DNA of 64,000 bases from Paenibacillus rhizovicinus (lineage in GTDB: Bacteria > Bacillota > Bacilli > Paenibacillales > Paenibacillaceae), in contig NZ_CP048286.1 of the NCBI RefSeq assembly GCF_010365285.1, forward strand, positions 2,494,501-2,558,500, in the 5' to 3' direction. The notes under the pieces are model-generated. The model saw only the letters and a program-made list of their open reading frames with translations. It did no database searches and was not told where the DNA came from. Below, piece by piece: positions 9,115 through 19,099 of this stretch. The translations under genes and the position numbers were made by a program. How positions within the stretch are numbered: position 1 is the first letter of the stretch; each line of letters starts with the position of its first letter.

Positions 9115-9999
9115 CTAGCCTTTAACCGCGCCGATCGTTAAGCCTTTGACGAAATATTTCTGCAGGAACGGGAATACCAGCGCCACCGGCAGCACCGCGA
9201 TGATCGCCATCGCCATGCGCAGCTCTTCGAGCGGCTGTACCTGCATGGATGAGGTGTCGATATGCGCCTTATCCGCAACCGTCTGCAAATACTGGGCGTT
9301 CATTAACGTGTTATACAAGAAATATTGCAAGTTGTACAGCTTATCGCTGCTGATGAACACCAAGCTCGTGAACCAGTCGTTCCAGTAGCCGACGATCGTG
9401 AATAAACCAATCGTGGCCAGCACCGGCAGCGACAGCGGAAGGATGACATTGAAATACGTGCGGTACTCGCTCGCGCCGTCGATTTGCGCGGAATCGATCA
9501 GCGACGGCGGGATGCTGGTCGTAAAGTAGGTCCGCATGATGAAGACGTTGAACGCGCCGAGCAGTCCCGGGACGATCAGGGCGAGCAGCGTATTTTGCAA
9601 ATGAAGGAATTTCGTGTAGACCAGATACCAGGGCAGCAGTCCGCCGCCGAACAGCATCGTGACGAGCACGAACAAACTGATGGCGCCGCGATACGGGAAA
9701 TCATGCCGCGACAGCGAGTATGCCAGCGCCGAGGTAATGAGCAGGCTCAGCACCGTCCCGATCGCCGTAACGACGATCGAGACGCCGAAGGATCGCAGAA
9801 TCGGCTCCGCGTCATGGGCAAGAAACCGGTACGCTACGAGATCGAACTGCCTCGGCCAGAAGCTGTAGCCGTATTTCGCCAGCGCATTCTGCCCCGATAA
9901 CGAAACCATGAGAATGAGCCAGAACGGAATGAGGCAGGCCAGGCTGCTCAGAATGAATACGATCGTGATGACCGGATGGGTCCGGTTATTGTCCAGCAT
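9115..9999 (-). CDS. Sugar ABC transporter permease (LplC/YtcP type)
   Basis: A 294-residue inner-membrane permease with about six hydrophobic segments and a BPD_transp_1 domain. The EAA loop that contacts the ATPase is at SAQIDGASEYRTYFNVILPLS, near residue 175. The C-terminus PFLQKYFVKGLTIGAVKG is characteristic of the CUT1 LplC/YtcP group. TAGGAGGG, overlapping the stop of the preceding permease gene, serves as its ribosome binding site; only 12 bases separate the two genes. It pairs with the 10012-10986 permease to form the channel. Confidence 0.93.
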   Translation of the reverse strand: MLDNNRTHPVITIVFILSSLACLIPFWLILMVSLSGQNALAKYGYSFWPRQFDLVAYRFLAHDAEPILRSFGVSIVVTAIGTVLSLLITSALAYSLSRHDFPYRGAISLFVLVTMLFGGGLLPWYLVYTKFLHLQNTLLALIVPGLLGAFNVFIMRTYFTTSIPPSLIDSAQIDGASEYRTYFNVILPLSLPVLATIGLFTIVGYWNDWFTSLVFISSDKLYNLQYFLYNTLMNAQYLQTVADKAHIDTSSMQVQPLEELRMAMAIIAVLPVALVFPFLQKYFVKGLTIGAVKG

Positions 10000-10011
10000 G
10001 CTCGCTCCCTC

Positions 10012-10986
10012 CTAGAATAAACCCTTGTCGCTGCTGATTCGTTTCACGATCCAGTTGACCGACACGATCAGCACGAAACCGACGACGGATTGCAGCAGGC
10101 CGGCCGCCGAAGCCAGGTTCGTGTCGCCCGAGACGAGCAGCGCGTTGTAGACGTACGTATCGATGACTTCCGTCGTGCTCTTGAGCATGCCCGAATTCAT
10201 CGTCACCTGGTAGAACAAGCCGAAGTCGGCGCTGAAGATGCGACCGATCGCGAGCAGCGTCAGGATAATGATGACCGGGACGAGGAACGGCAGCGTAATC
10301 TTGGTCATCTGCTTCCATTTGCCGGCCCCGTCGAGCATGGCCGCTTCGTAATACTCCTTGTCGATGCCGACGATCGTTGCCAGGTAGATGATCGAGCCGA
10401 AGCCGACCGATTTCCAAATGTTCACGACGGTCAGAATGGACGGCCAATACTGCGGTTCCATGTACCACGAGATGCCTTCGCGTCCGAGCGGCTCCAGAAC
10501 GGATTTGTTAATGAAGCCAAGATCCGGATTAAGGAAGCCGAACACCAGGTACGCCACCACGACCATGGATATGAAATGCGGCAGCAGCATCGTGCTCTGA
10601 TAAAACTTGGACATCGCGCGGTTCTTGACCTCGTTCAGGAGCAGCGCCGCGAGCACGGAAAGCACGGTATTCACGACCAGAAAGACCAGGTTATAGCCGA
10701 TCGTATGGCCGATCGTGTACCAAATATCGTTCGTGGTGAACATGAACTTGAAGTTGTCGAGGCCGTTCCACGCGCTGCCCCAGATGCCTTTCGCGAAGTT
10801 CAAGTCCTTGAACGCCAGGAAGATGCCGAACATGGGCAAATAATTGTTGACCAGCAGCAGCAGCATGCCCGGCAGCGCAAGAATCCACAGCGCCCTGTAT
10901 TTCCAAAGCTTCCGCAGCGGATTCCGCCCGGCCTTGCTCCCCCATCCCTTCTCCAGTGCTATCGTCGTTTGCTTCCCAGTCGCCAA
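10012..10986 (-). CDS. Sugar ABC transporter permease (LplB/YteP type), TTG start
   Basis: First gene of the operon, 324 residues. The cytoplasmic N-terminus with basic residues leads to WILALPGMLLLLVNNYLPMFG, then five further membrane segments. The EAA loop is at AAMLDGAGKWKQMTKITLPFL. The start codon is TTG at 10986, supported by GGAGG nine bases upstream; no in-frame ATG is placed as well. Expression is probably driven by the promoter at 11073-11136, whose paired half-sites suggest activation by the AraC-type response regulator encoded at 19237-20874. Confidence 0.92.
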   Translation of the reverse strand: MATGKQTTIALEKGWGSKAGRNPLRKLWKYRALWILALPGMLLLLVNNYLPMFGIFLAFKDLNFAKGIWGSAWNGLDNFKFMFTTNDIWYTIGHTIGYNLVFLVVNTVLSVLAALLLNEVKNRAMSKFYQSTMLLPHFISMVVVAYLVFGFLNPDLGFINKSVLEPLGREGISWYMEPQYWPSILTVVNIWKSVGFGSIIYLATIVGIDKEYYEAAMLDGAGKWKQMTKITLPFLVPVIIILTLLAIGRIFSADFGLFYQVTMNSGMLKSTTEVIDTYVYNALLVSGDTNLASAAGLLQSVVGFVLIVSVNWIVKRISSDKGLF

Positions 10987-11072
10987 AGGGGGACACCTCC
11001 AGTTGCTTGATGCTTGTGATTGAAACTTTAAACTTGAAGCTAATTGCTTATTGCTTGAAACTTGATGTCTTA

Positions 11073-11136
11073 ATCTTAGCGGCTGCGGGGAAGGGAAACC
11101 GCCGTTTTTGTCACCTGCGCGTAGTCGTTTTGTGAC
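11073..11136 (-). promoter_or_regulatory. Predicted AraC-type operator and promoter of the ABC operon
   Basis: Read on the minus strand: GTCACAAAA (11128-11136), 13 bases, GTGACAAAA (11106-11114), 27 bases, TAAGAT (11073-11078) as -10 box. The two half-sites are direct repeats 22 bp apart. No good -35 box is seen where the proximal half-site ends, which fits an activator-dependent promoter. The same layout with identical spacings occurs at 22789-22852 before the sensor kinase gene. Function is inferred. Confidence 0.65.
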
Positions 11137-11191
11137 CCGATTCGTTCGGCATGCCGGGTCTGCAAGAAATTGGACTGCGCCCCGCTGAAGC

Positions 11192-11553
11192 TGGCAGCTG
11201 CATCAAGAACGGGAGACAAGAGACATTCACCTGGCGCGTTCTTCGTCGATGGCCGCCTATTATTTGAACACGTCCGCGCAGGCGATTGAGAGTATCGACA
11301 AGAGCAATACCAAGATGCGTCGACGATGAACGATATTTTCTTCTGGTATCTCGATTGGCAGAACGGCTATGGGGATGCACTCAAGAAAACGACGCCTTTG
11401 ACCAGCGAAGACAGAACGGCCCTGCTGCAATTGAAGCGGATCGTATCGCAGGTGAAGGATTTCTACACGGGGAATATCAAGGATCGCGATGAGGTGTTCG
11501 CGAAGTTCGACAGCTTGCATGAGGCATGGCAGAAGGAGAGAGAGGCGGAGTAA
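11192..11553 (+). pseudogene. Frameshifted remnant of an unknown protein
   Basis: Two adjoining reading frames look like one broken protein. Frame A, about 11192 to 11329, reads ...LARSSSMAAYYLNTSAQAIE... and ends KMRRR-stop. Frame B, from the ATG at 11326, reads MNDIFFWYLDWQNGYGD... and runs 75 residues to 11553. Adding one base near 11315 would join them (K-M-x-S-T-M-N-D). The joined product would be helical and soluble, of unknown family, with a charged C-terminus. No ribosome binding site is seen before either piece. A strong terminator follows at 11581. A sequencing error instead of true decay cannot be excluded. Confidence 0.5.
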
Positions 11554-11580
11554 TATAAGGGTACATTCGCCCGCCATAAT

Positions 11581-11625
11581 AAAAAGGGCAATTGCCAGGG
11601 ATTAAACCCTGCAATTGCCCTTTGC
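11581..11625. terminator. Bidirectional terminator
   Basis: AAAGGGCAATTGC (11583-11595) pairs perfectly with GCAATTGCCCTTT (11611-11623), with A- and T-runs on both sides. It ends both the plus-strand remnant and the minus-strand SLH gene. Confidence 0.9.
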
Positions 11626-11700
11626 TCGCTAGAGCGATTAAGAGAGCAAATGCGCTCCAGAACAGCTCATGTTCATTAATGAAATTCGACTTTGTTTACA

Positions 11701-14700
11701 TTAAATGAGATCAGACTTCTTCAGAAGCCGCTGTACAATCGCGGCAACTTCCGCTCTCGTCATGTTCGCCTTCGGCGCAAGCTCCGTGGCAGTTCTGCCT
11801 GTAACAATACCTGCCTGCAAGCAGTCGGCTAGACTAGCTTGTGCCCATGCCGCGACGCTGTTCACATCCGTGAAGGCATGCAGCATCTGCTCGGCGCTGG
11901 CAGTCTGATCATCTGCACGAAGACCTGTCATTTCCATCGCTTTGGCGATGATCGCCATCGCTTGTTCACGTGTAATTTTGTCCATCGGGTGGAACTTCCC
12001 GTCTTCGAATCCGTTAATCAACTTGTTCGCATACGCGGTGTTGACGGCACTGCTGTACCAGTCCGAAACTTTGACATCCGAGAACGAATTTGCCCCTTCC
12101 TCAAGCTTGAGCCCTAGTCCTCTTACCATGATCGCCGCAAACTCCGCGCGTGTAATGTCCCGATCGGGGCTAAATAATCCATTGCCGATGCCGCTAATAA
12201 TCATTCGCGAGCCCATGTCATTCACGGCATCCTTCGCCCAATGATGTTCAACGTCCGTGAACGTCACCGCATGCGCGACGACAGCATAAATGCTGTTCGT
12301 TAGACTGTTTGCCTTGGCATAGTACTTCCCGTCGATTTGCACGATCTGGGTCGGTACATGTCTTAGGGTTCCATCCGAATCTATGGCGATGGCCGTCGTT
12401 ACTTCACTCGGATCTACGCCCTCTGGCAGGGCAATGATTCGTTCTACATAACCGTTGAACTTCGATACTTCGATGCTCTTGTCGCCGTAAACGGCTTTGA
12501 CTGTAAATTCGAGCGGAGGAGCTGCAAGCGTGAATGCTCCCGCGCGCACCGCGTTCTCGATCATTTCAAGCTCTGCTGTCGTCGGCTTAGCAATTTCAAT
12601 GTGCAGTTTGATATCCTTAAGCTCGATATTTTGTCCTAACTGCCCGGACAATGCGTTCATGTCGATTTGTTCCGCCGGCAGTACGTAAGAGCCGCTCGTT
12701 GTTTGGATTTTAATAACCGATTGCTTTTGCTTCATAAGCTGAACTGTCTGTCCGTTAAGCTCTCCGACCACAACGTCGGATTTCCCGGCAACAGCAATCT
12801 TAATGATGGCATTGAGACCCTCGTCCGCAAGCAGTTCTTCCAGCTTTGCTGCGTCAACCGAAATCGTCGTAACCGATCGGCCGTTCGCATTCGCCGTCGT
12901 AGCCGTTCCGATCTTCACGGCTTTTCCGTTCACGAATACTTCCACCGTCGCTGGGCTAGGTTCATTGTCTGTCGTTGGCGTCGTGTCATTCGACGACTCG
13001 CTTACCGCTTTCACAGTGATGCTCACTGTAGCAGCAGCCGAAGTGAGTGTGCCGTCGCTCACTGTGAAATCGAAGCTGTCCTTGCCATTATAATCGTGTG
13101 CCGGCTTATACGTGTATGCGCCAGTCGTTTCGTTGATTGTCACTGTGCCGTGCGCCGGCTCGGATGCCTTAGCGAATGTCAACGTCGCTCCTGTATCCGG
13201 GTCTGTTCCAGTTAAAGTACCGTTCAGCGTTTTGTCTTCGGCTGTCGTTGCCGATGCCGCCGTTGCGCTTGGCGCATCGTTCACAGCCGTCACTGTAATG
13301 CTTATCGTCGCCGGATCCGACGTTAATGCACCGTCGCTCACCGTGAAGGTGAAGCTGTCGCTGCCGTTGTAGTTGCTTGCTGGCGTGTACGTGTACGCGC
13401 CGGTTGTTTCATCTACGGTAACCTCGCCATGCTCAGGATCGGTCGCTTTCGCGAACGTCAGAGACGCTGCCGCCGTCTCCGCGTCCGTTCCGCTCAATGT
13501 GCCGCTGAGCGCCGTGTCTTCGGCTGTCGTTGCCGATGCGTCCGTACCAGCTGGCGCATCATTCACGGGATTCACCGTAATGCCGATCGTCGCCGGTGCC
13601 GACGTTACTGCACCGTCGCTCACCGTGAAGGTGAAGCTGTCGCTTCCGCTATAATCATGATTCGGCGTGTACGTGTACGCGCCATTCGCCTCGACTGTCA
13701 CCGTCCCATGGGCGGGATCGGCCGCTTTCGCGAACGTCAGCGACGCTGCCGCCGTGTCCACGTCCGTTCCGCTCAATGTGCCGCTAAACGCCGTATCCTC
13801 GGCTGTCGTTTCCGATGCTGCCGTAGCTGTCGGCGCATCATTAATGGCCGTCACTGTTATGCTGATCGTTGCCGGAGCCGACGTTAATTCGCCGTCGCTC
13901 ACCGTGAAGGTGAAGCTGTCGCTGCCGCTGTAATCGCCATCTGGCGTATACGTATAGGCGCCGGATGCGCTATTTACGGTTAGTGTGCCATGCTCAGGAT
14001 CGGTCGCTTTCGCGAAGGTCAAGGACGCTGCCGCCGTCTCCGCGTCCGTTCCGGTCAATGTGCCGCTAAGCGCCGTGTCTTCGGCTGTCGTTTCCGATGC
14101 CGCCGTTCCCGCCGGCGCATCGTTCACGGGGTTCACCGTAATGCTGATCGTTGCCGGAACCGAGGCGAATTCGCCGTCGCTCACCGTAAAGGTGAAGCTG
14201 TCGCTGCCGTTGTAGTTGCTGGCCGGCGTGTACGTGTACGCGCCATTCGCCTCGACTGTCAACGTTCCGTGCGCAGGATCGGCAGCTTTCGCGAACGTCA
14301 GCGACGCAGCCGCCGTGTCCACGTCCGTCCCGGTCAAGGTGCCGGTCAACGCCGTGTCCTCGTCGGTCGTTGCCGCTGCCGGAGTGCCCGTCGGCGCATT
14401 GTTCACGGCGATCACCGTAATATCGATCGTTGCCGGAGCCGAAGTCAATGTACCGTCGCTCACCGTGAAGGTGAAGCTGTCGCTGCCATTATAGTCGCTG
14501 GCTGGCGTGTACGTATACGCGCCGGTCGCGCTATTCACGATCAATGTGCCATGGGCAGGATCGGCCGCATTCGCAAATGTCAGCGTTGAACCCGTATCGA
14601 CGTCCGCTCCGACCAACATACCGGTCAGCGGCGTGCCCTCGGCTGTCGTTTCCGTGGCGCCCTCGGCCGTCGGTGCGTCATTTACGGCGTTCACCCCAAT

Positions 14701-17700
14701 GGTGAACGTTGCCGGAGCCGATGTTAATACGCCATCGTTCACCCTGAAGGTGAAGCTGTCGTTTCCGTTGTAATTGCTTGCCGGCGTGTACGTGAAGTCG
14801 CCGGTTGCTTCGTCTATGGAGACCTCGCCATGCACGGGAGCGGCAGCTAGAACGAATGTCAGTGCCGAACCTGCCGTGTCGATGTCCGATCCGTGCAATG
14901 TGCCGGTCAGCACCGTGTCCTCGTCGGTCACGTCCGTAGCGGAGATGCCCGTCGGAGCATCGTTCACCGCCGTCACCGTAATGTTCACCGTCGCCGGAGC
15001 CGTCGTCAAGACGCCGTCGCTCACCGTAAACGTGAAGCTGTCGCTGCCGTTGTAGTCGCTGGCCGGCGTATACGTATACGCGCCGGTTGCGCTATTCACG
15101 ATCAATGTGCCATGGACAGGATCGGTCGCTTTCGCAAATGTCAGCGTCGAGCCCGTATCGACGTCCGCTCCGATCAATGTACCGACCAGCGGCGTGTCCT
15201 CGGCTGTCGTTTCCGTGGCGCCCGCGGCCGTCGGCGCATCATTCACGGCATTCACCGTGATGCTGACGGTTGCCGGAGCCGATGCATAGGCGCCGTCGTT
15301 CACCGTAAAGATAAAGCTGTCGCTTCCGAAATAGTTGCTGGCCGGCGTGTACGTATACGCGCCGGTTGCACCGTTCACGGTCAATGTGCCGTGCGCGGGC
15401 TCGGAAGCTTTGGCAAACGTCGCCGTCCGCGTTCCGTCTATATTGTAGACCGTTGCGCCCAGCGTTCCATTCAGCGCCGTATCTTCATTCGTCGTCTGGG
15501 CTGCCGCCGTTCCGACCGGCTTCGTATCCCTCGTTAACGATACCGTCAATGCTTCGGAATAGTTGCCCGCCCCATCCTTCAGAGCGATCACGATATCGTT
15601 GGCGCCTTCCGATAGCTTAGCGATGTCGATCGGTAGCATCGCTTTGCCGCCGCTAGCCGCTACGCTCGTCACCGAACGCAGCACGTTGACGCCAGACTTT
15701 TGCGCTGTCGCAGAAGCCCCGTCAGTAGCATTGACGACAATGTTGAAATTGGCATGCTGCGTCGTGCCTGCCTTGTCCGCCGTCCCGTCCTCGGTCGGCG
15801 TCTTAAAAATGGTTCGCAGGTTAGATTCAGCCGATTGCGGACCATCAACGAAATTGACGATATCCCCTTTGGCCGTTACTTTCACCTTATAATCGGCTGG
15901 ACCGCCGGCAAGCATCGCCGCCTGAAAATCCCAGTTCGATGCGCCGGCTCCTAGAGAGACCGCTCCGCCCCATACGGAGCCGTTGCGATACATCTGCACG
16001 TCGTAACCGACCGCGTTAGCGACACTATTCCACGAAGCGACGGTTCCGTACGGCGACATCGTCGCGCCCGTGACTTGCGGCAGGGCGGGCGCCGTGTTCG
16101 TCACGTTGACGGCCAATCGTTCGAATACTTGATTGCTCAAATGGAAATCGAAGCTGTGCCAGCCGTTGTCCAGTCCCGCCAAATAACTTTTGCTGAACGT
16201 AACGATGTTGGTTCCGGCGTTAAACGTATAATCCGTTCCCGCTTGCAGCAGGCTGCCTTGGCTGCTGACCTGCAGCAATGTAAAGCCGCTGCTGTTCAAT
16301 AAGGAATACGGAATGTCCGCTTGCTGCGGGATATATTTGTTAAACGTTGTGGCGCTTGGCGCACTCGGCGCAGAAGTCCATGCCACGCCGTCGCTAGACT
16401 GGAGAATCGTCCCCCCGTCGCCGACGGCATAGAATAATCCGGCCGAATACGAAACCGTGCGCAGCGAATAATAATTGACCGCATCCGAGCGAACCAAGTT
16501 CCAGCCGCTGGCGCTGTCCGTCGATCTATAAATCGATCCGATCTCGTCGACCGCGACGAAGACGCCGTTGCCGAACGCGACCGAACTGAAGCCCGCATCT
16601 TGATCCACTTCAACCGCTGCGCCCCAAGTAACGCCATCGGCCGATTCAATGACCGAACCGGGCCAATCGCTTACGGCAACATACCTGCCGCCTCCATAAG
16701 CGATCGACTTCAGTGCCGGAATCAACGGCAAACTGAGCGGCGTCCAGTTGACGAAATCGGGCGAGGTCATCACGATTCCGTCGTTGCCGTGTTTCCCCGC
16801 TGCGATATAATAGGCGCCATTATATACGACTCCGGTGAACTCACCGCCATACGCATAAGTAAATTGGCTGCCGTCGGTCGAAGTGACCACGCCGTCATTG
16901 CCCGCCTCTACGTAGACGCCCTCCGCATACAGCCCTTGCTGCACAGTCATCGTTTCGCTTTTGAGCTGCCGCGCGAAATTGACGCCATCCGACTTCGCGG
17001 ACGTGAACACGCCTCCCTGCGAGCTGCCGTCATAGCCAAATAAATAGTAGCTGTTCCCGTCATACAGCCCGGCAAAAATTTGGCCCGCGCCGCCGAGCGA
17101 TATGTTATACCACCCTAAACCGTCCGTTGACGTAAGCGTCCCCGCAATAGGGTCATTGGCGTAGAAACGACCGTTGAGCGACAGAATGGAGTTAATGAAA
17201 AAAGCCGAGCCCGAAAGCTTCTGATCCGTCCAGTTCGTCCCGTTGCTCGAGGCATGGACATGCCCCGCAGCATCGCCGATGACAACCACGCTGCCGTTCG
17301 ATGCGATTGCGGTCAGATCACTGCCTCCGATCGTTTTCACGATCCATGCTGCCCCATTGGATGACGTGAGCAGCTTGCCCCCTGCGGTTACCGCGAAAAA
17401 CTGATTGATTCCGGATGCGGCAACATAATCGACTTTGGCGATTCTGCTCGTCACCGGGGAGGCTTGCTGCGTCCAGTTCCAGCCATCCGGCGACGTCATG
17501 ATCGCCCCTTCATAGCCGACGGCGACGAATACGCCGTTGCCGAACGTAACGCTCGTATAGGTCACGTCAAGCTTCGTTTTATCGGCAGCCATTTGCCAAT
17601 TACGCCCATCGTCCGATCGCAAAATCTTACCGTAATACCCTACCCCGACGAACGTTCCGTTGCCGTAAGCAAGCCCGGTAACAGGTCCGCTTGGAATGGC

Positions 17701-17820
17701 GCTGCTTTGGTCGCCAGGAAGCGAAGCGGAGGCCGCCGCTGCCTTCATCTGAGGCAGCATGCCAAAAATCAATAAAAAACAAATGAGCATTGCAACAACT
17801 CTTGAACCCGATCTGCGCAC
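11701..17820 (-). CDS. S-layer-anchored giant surface protein: beta-propeller-like repeats, nine cadherin-like repeats, three SLH domains
   Basis: The start is placed at GTG 17820 because GAGGGG lies seven bases before it and a clean signal peptide follows (VRRSGSRVVAMLICFLLIFG, cleavage after ...AAAASA). The product has 2039 residues. Residues about 40-510 hold repeated GNGVFVAVG / SDGxxW blocks of a BNR or photosystem-assembly-like propeller. About 515-600 resembles an X2-type module, 605-690 a fibronectin-like domain. About 766-1609 are nine ~92-residue VCBS/cadherin-like repeats (TTAEDTALxGTL ... AYTYTPASxYNGSDSFTFTVSDG ... VNDAP). Residues 1853-2039 are three SLH domains, which bind pyruvylated cell-wall polymer. 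Probably an adhesin or matrix protein; the gene is monocistronic. Confidence 0.9.
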   Translation of the reverse strand: MRRSGSRVVAMLICFLLIFGMLPQMKAAAASASLPGDQSSAIPSGPVTGLAYGNGTFVGVGYYGKILRSDDGRNWQMAADKTKLDVTYTSVTFGNGVFVAVGYEGAIMTSPDGWNWTQQASPVTSRIAKVDYVAASGINQFFAVTAGGKLLTSSNGAAWIVKTIGGSDLTAIASNGSVVVIGDAAGHVHASSNGTNWTDQKLSGSAFFINSILSLNGRFYANDPIAGTLTSTDGLGWYNISLGGAGQIFAGLYDGNSYYLFGYDGSSQGGVFTSAKSDGVNFARQLKSETMTVQQGLYAEGVYVEAGNDGVVTSTDGSQFTYAYGGEFTGVVYNGAYYIAAGKHGNDGIVMTSPDFVNWTPLSLPLIPALKSIAYGGGRYVAVSDWPGSVIESADGVTWGAAVEVDQDAGFSSVAFGNGVFVAVDEIGSIYRSTDSASGWNLVRSDAVNYYSLRTVSYSAGLFYAVGDGGTILQSSDGVAWTSAPSAPSATTFNKYIPQQADIPYSLLNSSGFTLLQVSSQGSLLQAGTDYTFNAGTNIVTFSKSYLAGLDNGWHSFDFHLSNQVFERLAVNVTNTAPALPQVTGATMSPYGTVASWNSVANAVGYDVQMYRNGSVWGGAVSLGAGASNWDFQAAMLAGGPADYKVKVTAKGDIVNFVDGPQSAESNLRTIFKTPTEDGTADKAGTTQHANFNIVVNATDGASATAQKSGVNVLRSVTSVAASGGKAMLPIDIAKLSEGANDIVIALKDGAGNYSEALTVSLTRDTKPVGTAAAQTTNEDTALNGTLGATVYNIDGTRTATFAKASEPAHGTLTVNGATGAYTYTPASNYFGSDSFIFTVNDGAYASAPATVSITVNAVNDAPTAAGATETTAEDTPLVGTLIGADVDTGSTLTFAKATDPVHGTLIVNSATGAYTYTPASDYNGSDSFTFTVSDGVLTTAPATVNITVTAVNDAPTGISATDVTDEDTVLTGTLHGSDIDTAGSALTFVLAAAPVHGEVSIDEATGDFTYTPASNYNGNDSFTFRVNDGVLTSAPATFTIGVNAVNDAPTAEGATETTAEGTPLTGMLVGADVDTGSTLTFANAADPAHGTLIVNSATGAYTYTPASDYNGSDSFTFTVSDGTLTSAPATIDITVIAVNNAPTGTPAAATTDEDTALTGTLTGTDVDTAAASLTFAKAADPAHGTLTVEANGAYTYTPASNYNGSDSFTFTVSDGEFASVPATISITVNPVNDAPAGTAASETTAEDTALSGTLTGTDAETAAASLTFAKATDPEHGTLTVNSASGAYTYTPDGDYSGSDSFTFTVSDGELTSAPATISITVTAINDAPTATAASETTAEDTAFSGTLSGTDVDTAAASLTFAKAADPAHGTVTVEANGAYTYTPNHDYSGSDSFTFTVSDGAVTSAPATIGITVNPVNDAPAGTDASATTAEDTALSGTLSGTDAETAAASLTFAKATDPEHGEVTVDETTGAYTYTPASNYNGSDSFTFTVSDGALTSDPATISITVTAVNDAPSATAASATTAEDKTLNGTLTGTDPDTGATLTFAKASEPAHGTVTINETTGAYTYKPAHDYNGKDSFDFTVSDGTLTSAAATVSITVKAVSESSNDTTPTTDNEPSPATVEVFVNGKAVKIGTATTANANGRSVTTISVDAAKLEELLADEGLNAIIKIAVAGKSDVVVGELNGQTVQLMKQKQSVIKIQTTSGSYVLPAEQIDMNALSGQLGQNIELKDIKLHIEIAKPTTAELEMIENAVRAGAFTLAAPPLEFTVKAVYGDKSIEVSKFNGYVERIIALPEGVDPSEVTTAIAIDSDGTLRHVPTQIVQIDGKYYAKANSLTNSIYAVVAHAVTFTDVEHHWAKDAVNDMGSRMIISGIGNGLFSPDRDITRAEFAAIMVRGLGLKLEEGANSFSDVKVSDWYSSAVNTAYANKLINGFEDGKFHPMDKITREQAMAIIAKAMEMTGLRADDQTASAEQMLHAFTDVNSVAAWAQASLADCLQAGIVTGRTATELAPKANMTRAEVAAIVQRLLKKSDLI
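12994..15523 (-). repeat. Nine ~280-bp in-frame repeats inside the SLH gene
   Basis: Nine units of about 276-285 bp encode the cadherin-like domains. Units 1-2 and 3-4 share linker and core variants (for example ATETTAE and GADVDTGSTLTFA in units 2 and 4). Units 5-6 and 7-8 do likewise (TVEANGAYTYTP in 5 and 7; DAETAAASLTFAKATDPEHG in 6 and 8). This shows growth by duplicating two-domain blocks. Confidence 0.9.
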
Positions 17821-18097
17821 GTTAACACCCCTCGTAAGTGAATCTCTTATTCTAGCGTCAAAATTCGACATTTTTTTCAATCTCATTCTACCACAGAGCG
17901 AAGGCTCTGAGTCGCTTTTTGTCTGTAAATCTAGCACGTATTCGAAGAAGAGCACGCGTCCGATCCCTATGTACAATTATCAATCCCAGCGCGATTTCAA
18001 TTGTGCTGCCGGAGGGTCTTGTCCCATAATTAGAGCTGGAGGATCGTACACCGTCGGTCGCTCCTATCATCCACATTTATTAGGAGGAATTACATTT

Positions 18098-19090
18098 ATG
18101 ATTCGCGTAGCAATGCTCAGCTATTGGCATGTACATGCCTGGGATTACACCAACCAAGTGCAAGCCAACCCCAACCTGGAAGTAGCCGCGATCTGGGACG
18201 AGCTTCCTGCCCGCGGACAAGAAATCGCCGACCAATTGGGCGTACCGTTCTTCGCTGATTTGGATGAACTGCTGGCCCGTACCGATATCGACGCCGTCGT
18301 CGTAGACGCGCCGACCAATATGCACCGCGATGTCATGGTGAAGGCCGCTCGCGCGGGCAAACATATTTTCACGGAGAAGGTGGTTGCGGCCACGCTGAAA
18401 GAAGTGAACGAAATCAAAGCGGCCGTGCGCGAAGCCGGCGTCAAATTCACCGTCTCGATGTTCCGCTTGAACGAGCGCTATACGCCCGCGATTAAAGGGC
18501 TGATCGATTCCGGCATTTTCGGCCAACTGACGCAAGTCCGCGTACGCAATGCGCATAACGGAACGACCGGCAATTGGCTGCCGGACCATTTCTATAACCG
18601 CGAGCAATGCCAGGGCGGCGCGCTGATCGACCTGGGCTGCCACCCGGTTTATCTGACTCGCTACCTTCTCGGCTTGCCGCAGAGCGTCAGCGCCAGCTTC
18701 GGCTACGTGACCGGCAAAGAGGTCGAAGACAACGCGACGGTAACGCTTCGTTACGAGAACGGCGCTGTCGGGATCCTCGAAACCGGCTATGTCACCCCGC
18801 ACTCCCCGTTCTGCATTGAAGTTCATGGTACGGAAGGCACGCTGCTCTACGGGCTGCCGGATGACGTCATTCGCGTTCGCAGCAACAAGCTGGAGCAGCA
18901 GGAATGGGTAACCATCGAGCATGTTCCGAACCTGCCTACGGCCATCGAGCAATGGGTCGGCCATATCATGAACGATACGCAGCCTGCCGAGAATAACGAG
19001 CTGGCCACCGATTTGACGCGCGTCATGGAAGCGGCTTATATCTCCGCGGCGGAGCAGCGCGCGGTTTCCTTGTCGGAGCTGCAAGAGTAG
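18098..19090 (+). CDS. Gfo/Idh/MocA-family oxidoreductase
   Basis: Start ATG 18098 is chosen because AGGAGG (18081-18086) sits about 11 bases before it; this gives 330 residues, the normal size. The N-terminus MIRVAMLSYWHVHAWDYTNQ departs from the usual GxGxxG and instead has the SYWHVHA variant seen in a subgroup of this superfamily. The catalytic-lysine motif reads TEKVVA rather than EKP, and GGALIDLGCHPVYLTRYLLG carries the conserved Asp and His. Likely a sugar or inositol-type dehydrogenase; substrate unknown. It is divergent from the SLH gene and ends at a very strong hairpin shared with the response regulator gene. Confidence 0.88.
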   Translation: MIRVAMLSYWHVHAWDYTNQVQANPNLEVAAIWDELPARGQEIADQLGVPFFADLDELLARTDIDAVVVDAPTNMHRDVMVKAARAGKHIFTEKVVAATLKEVNEIKAAVREAGVKFTVSMFRLNERYTPAIKGLIDSGIFGQLTQVRVRNAHNGTTGNWLPDHFYNREQCQGGALIDLGCHPVYLTRYLLGLPQSVSASFGYVTGKEVEDNATVTLRYENGAVGILETGYVTPHSPFCIEVHGTEGTLLYGLPDDVIRVRSNKLEQQEWVTIEHVPNLPTAIEQWVGHIMNDTQPAENNELATDLTRVMEAAYISAAEQRAVSLSELQE

Positions 19091-19099
19091 TTCGCGCTC

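Noticed and set aside
10987..11072. Degenerate TTGCTTGAAACTTGA-like repeats in the ABC operon leader as a riboswitch
   Set aside because: No recognised aptamer pattern and no terminator/antiterminator pair could be drawn.
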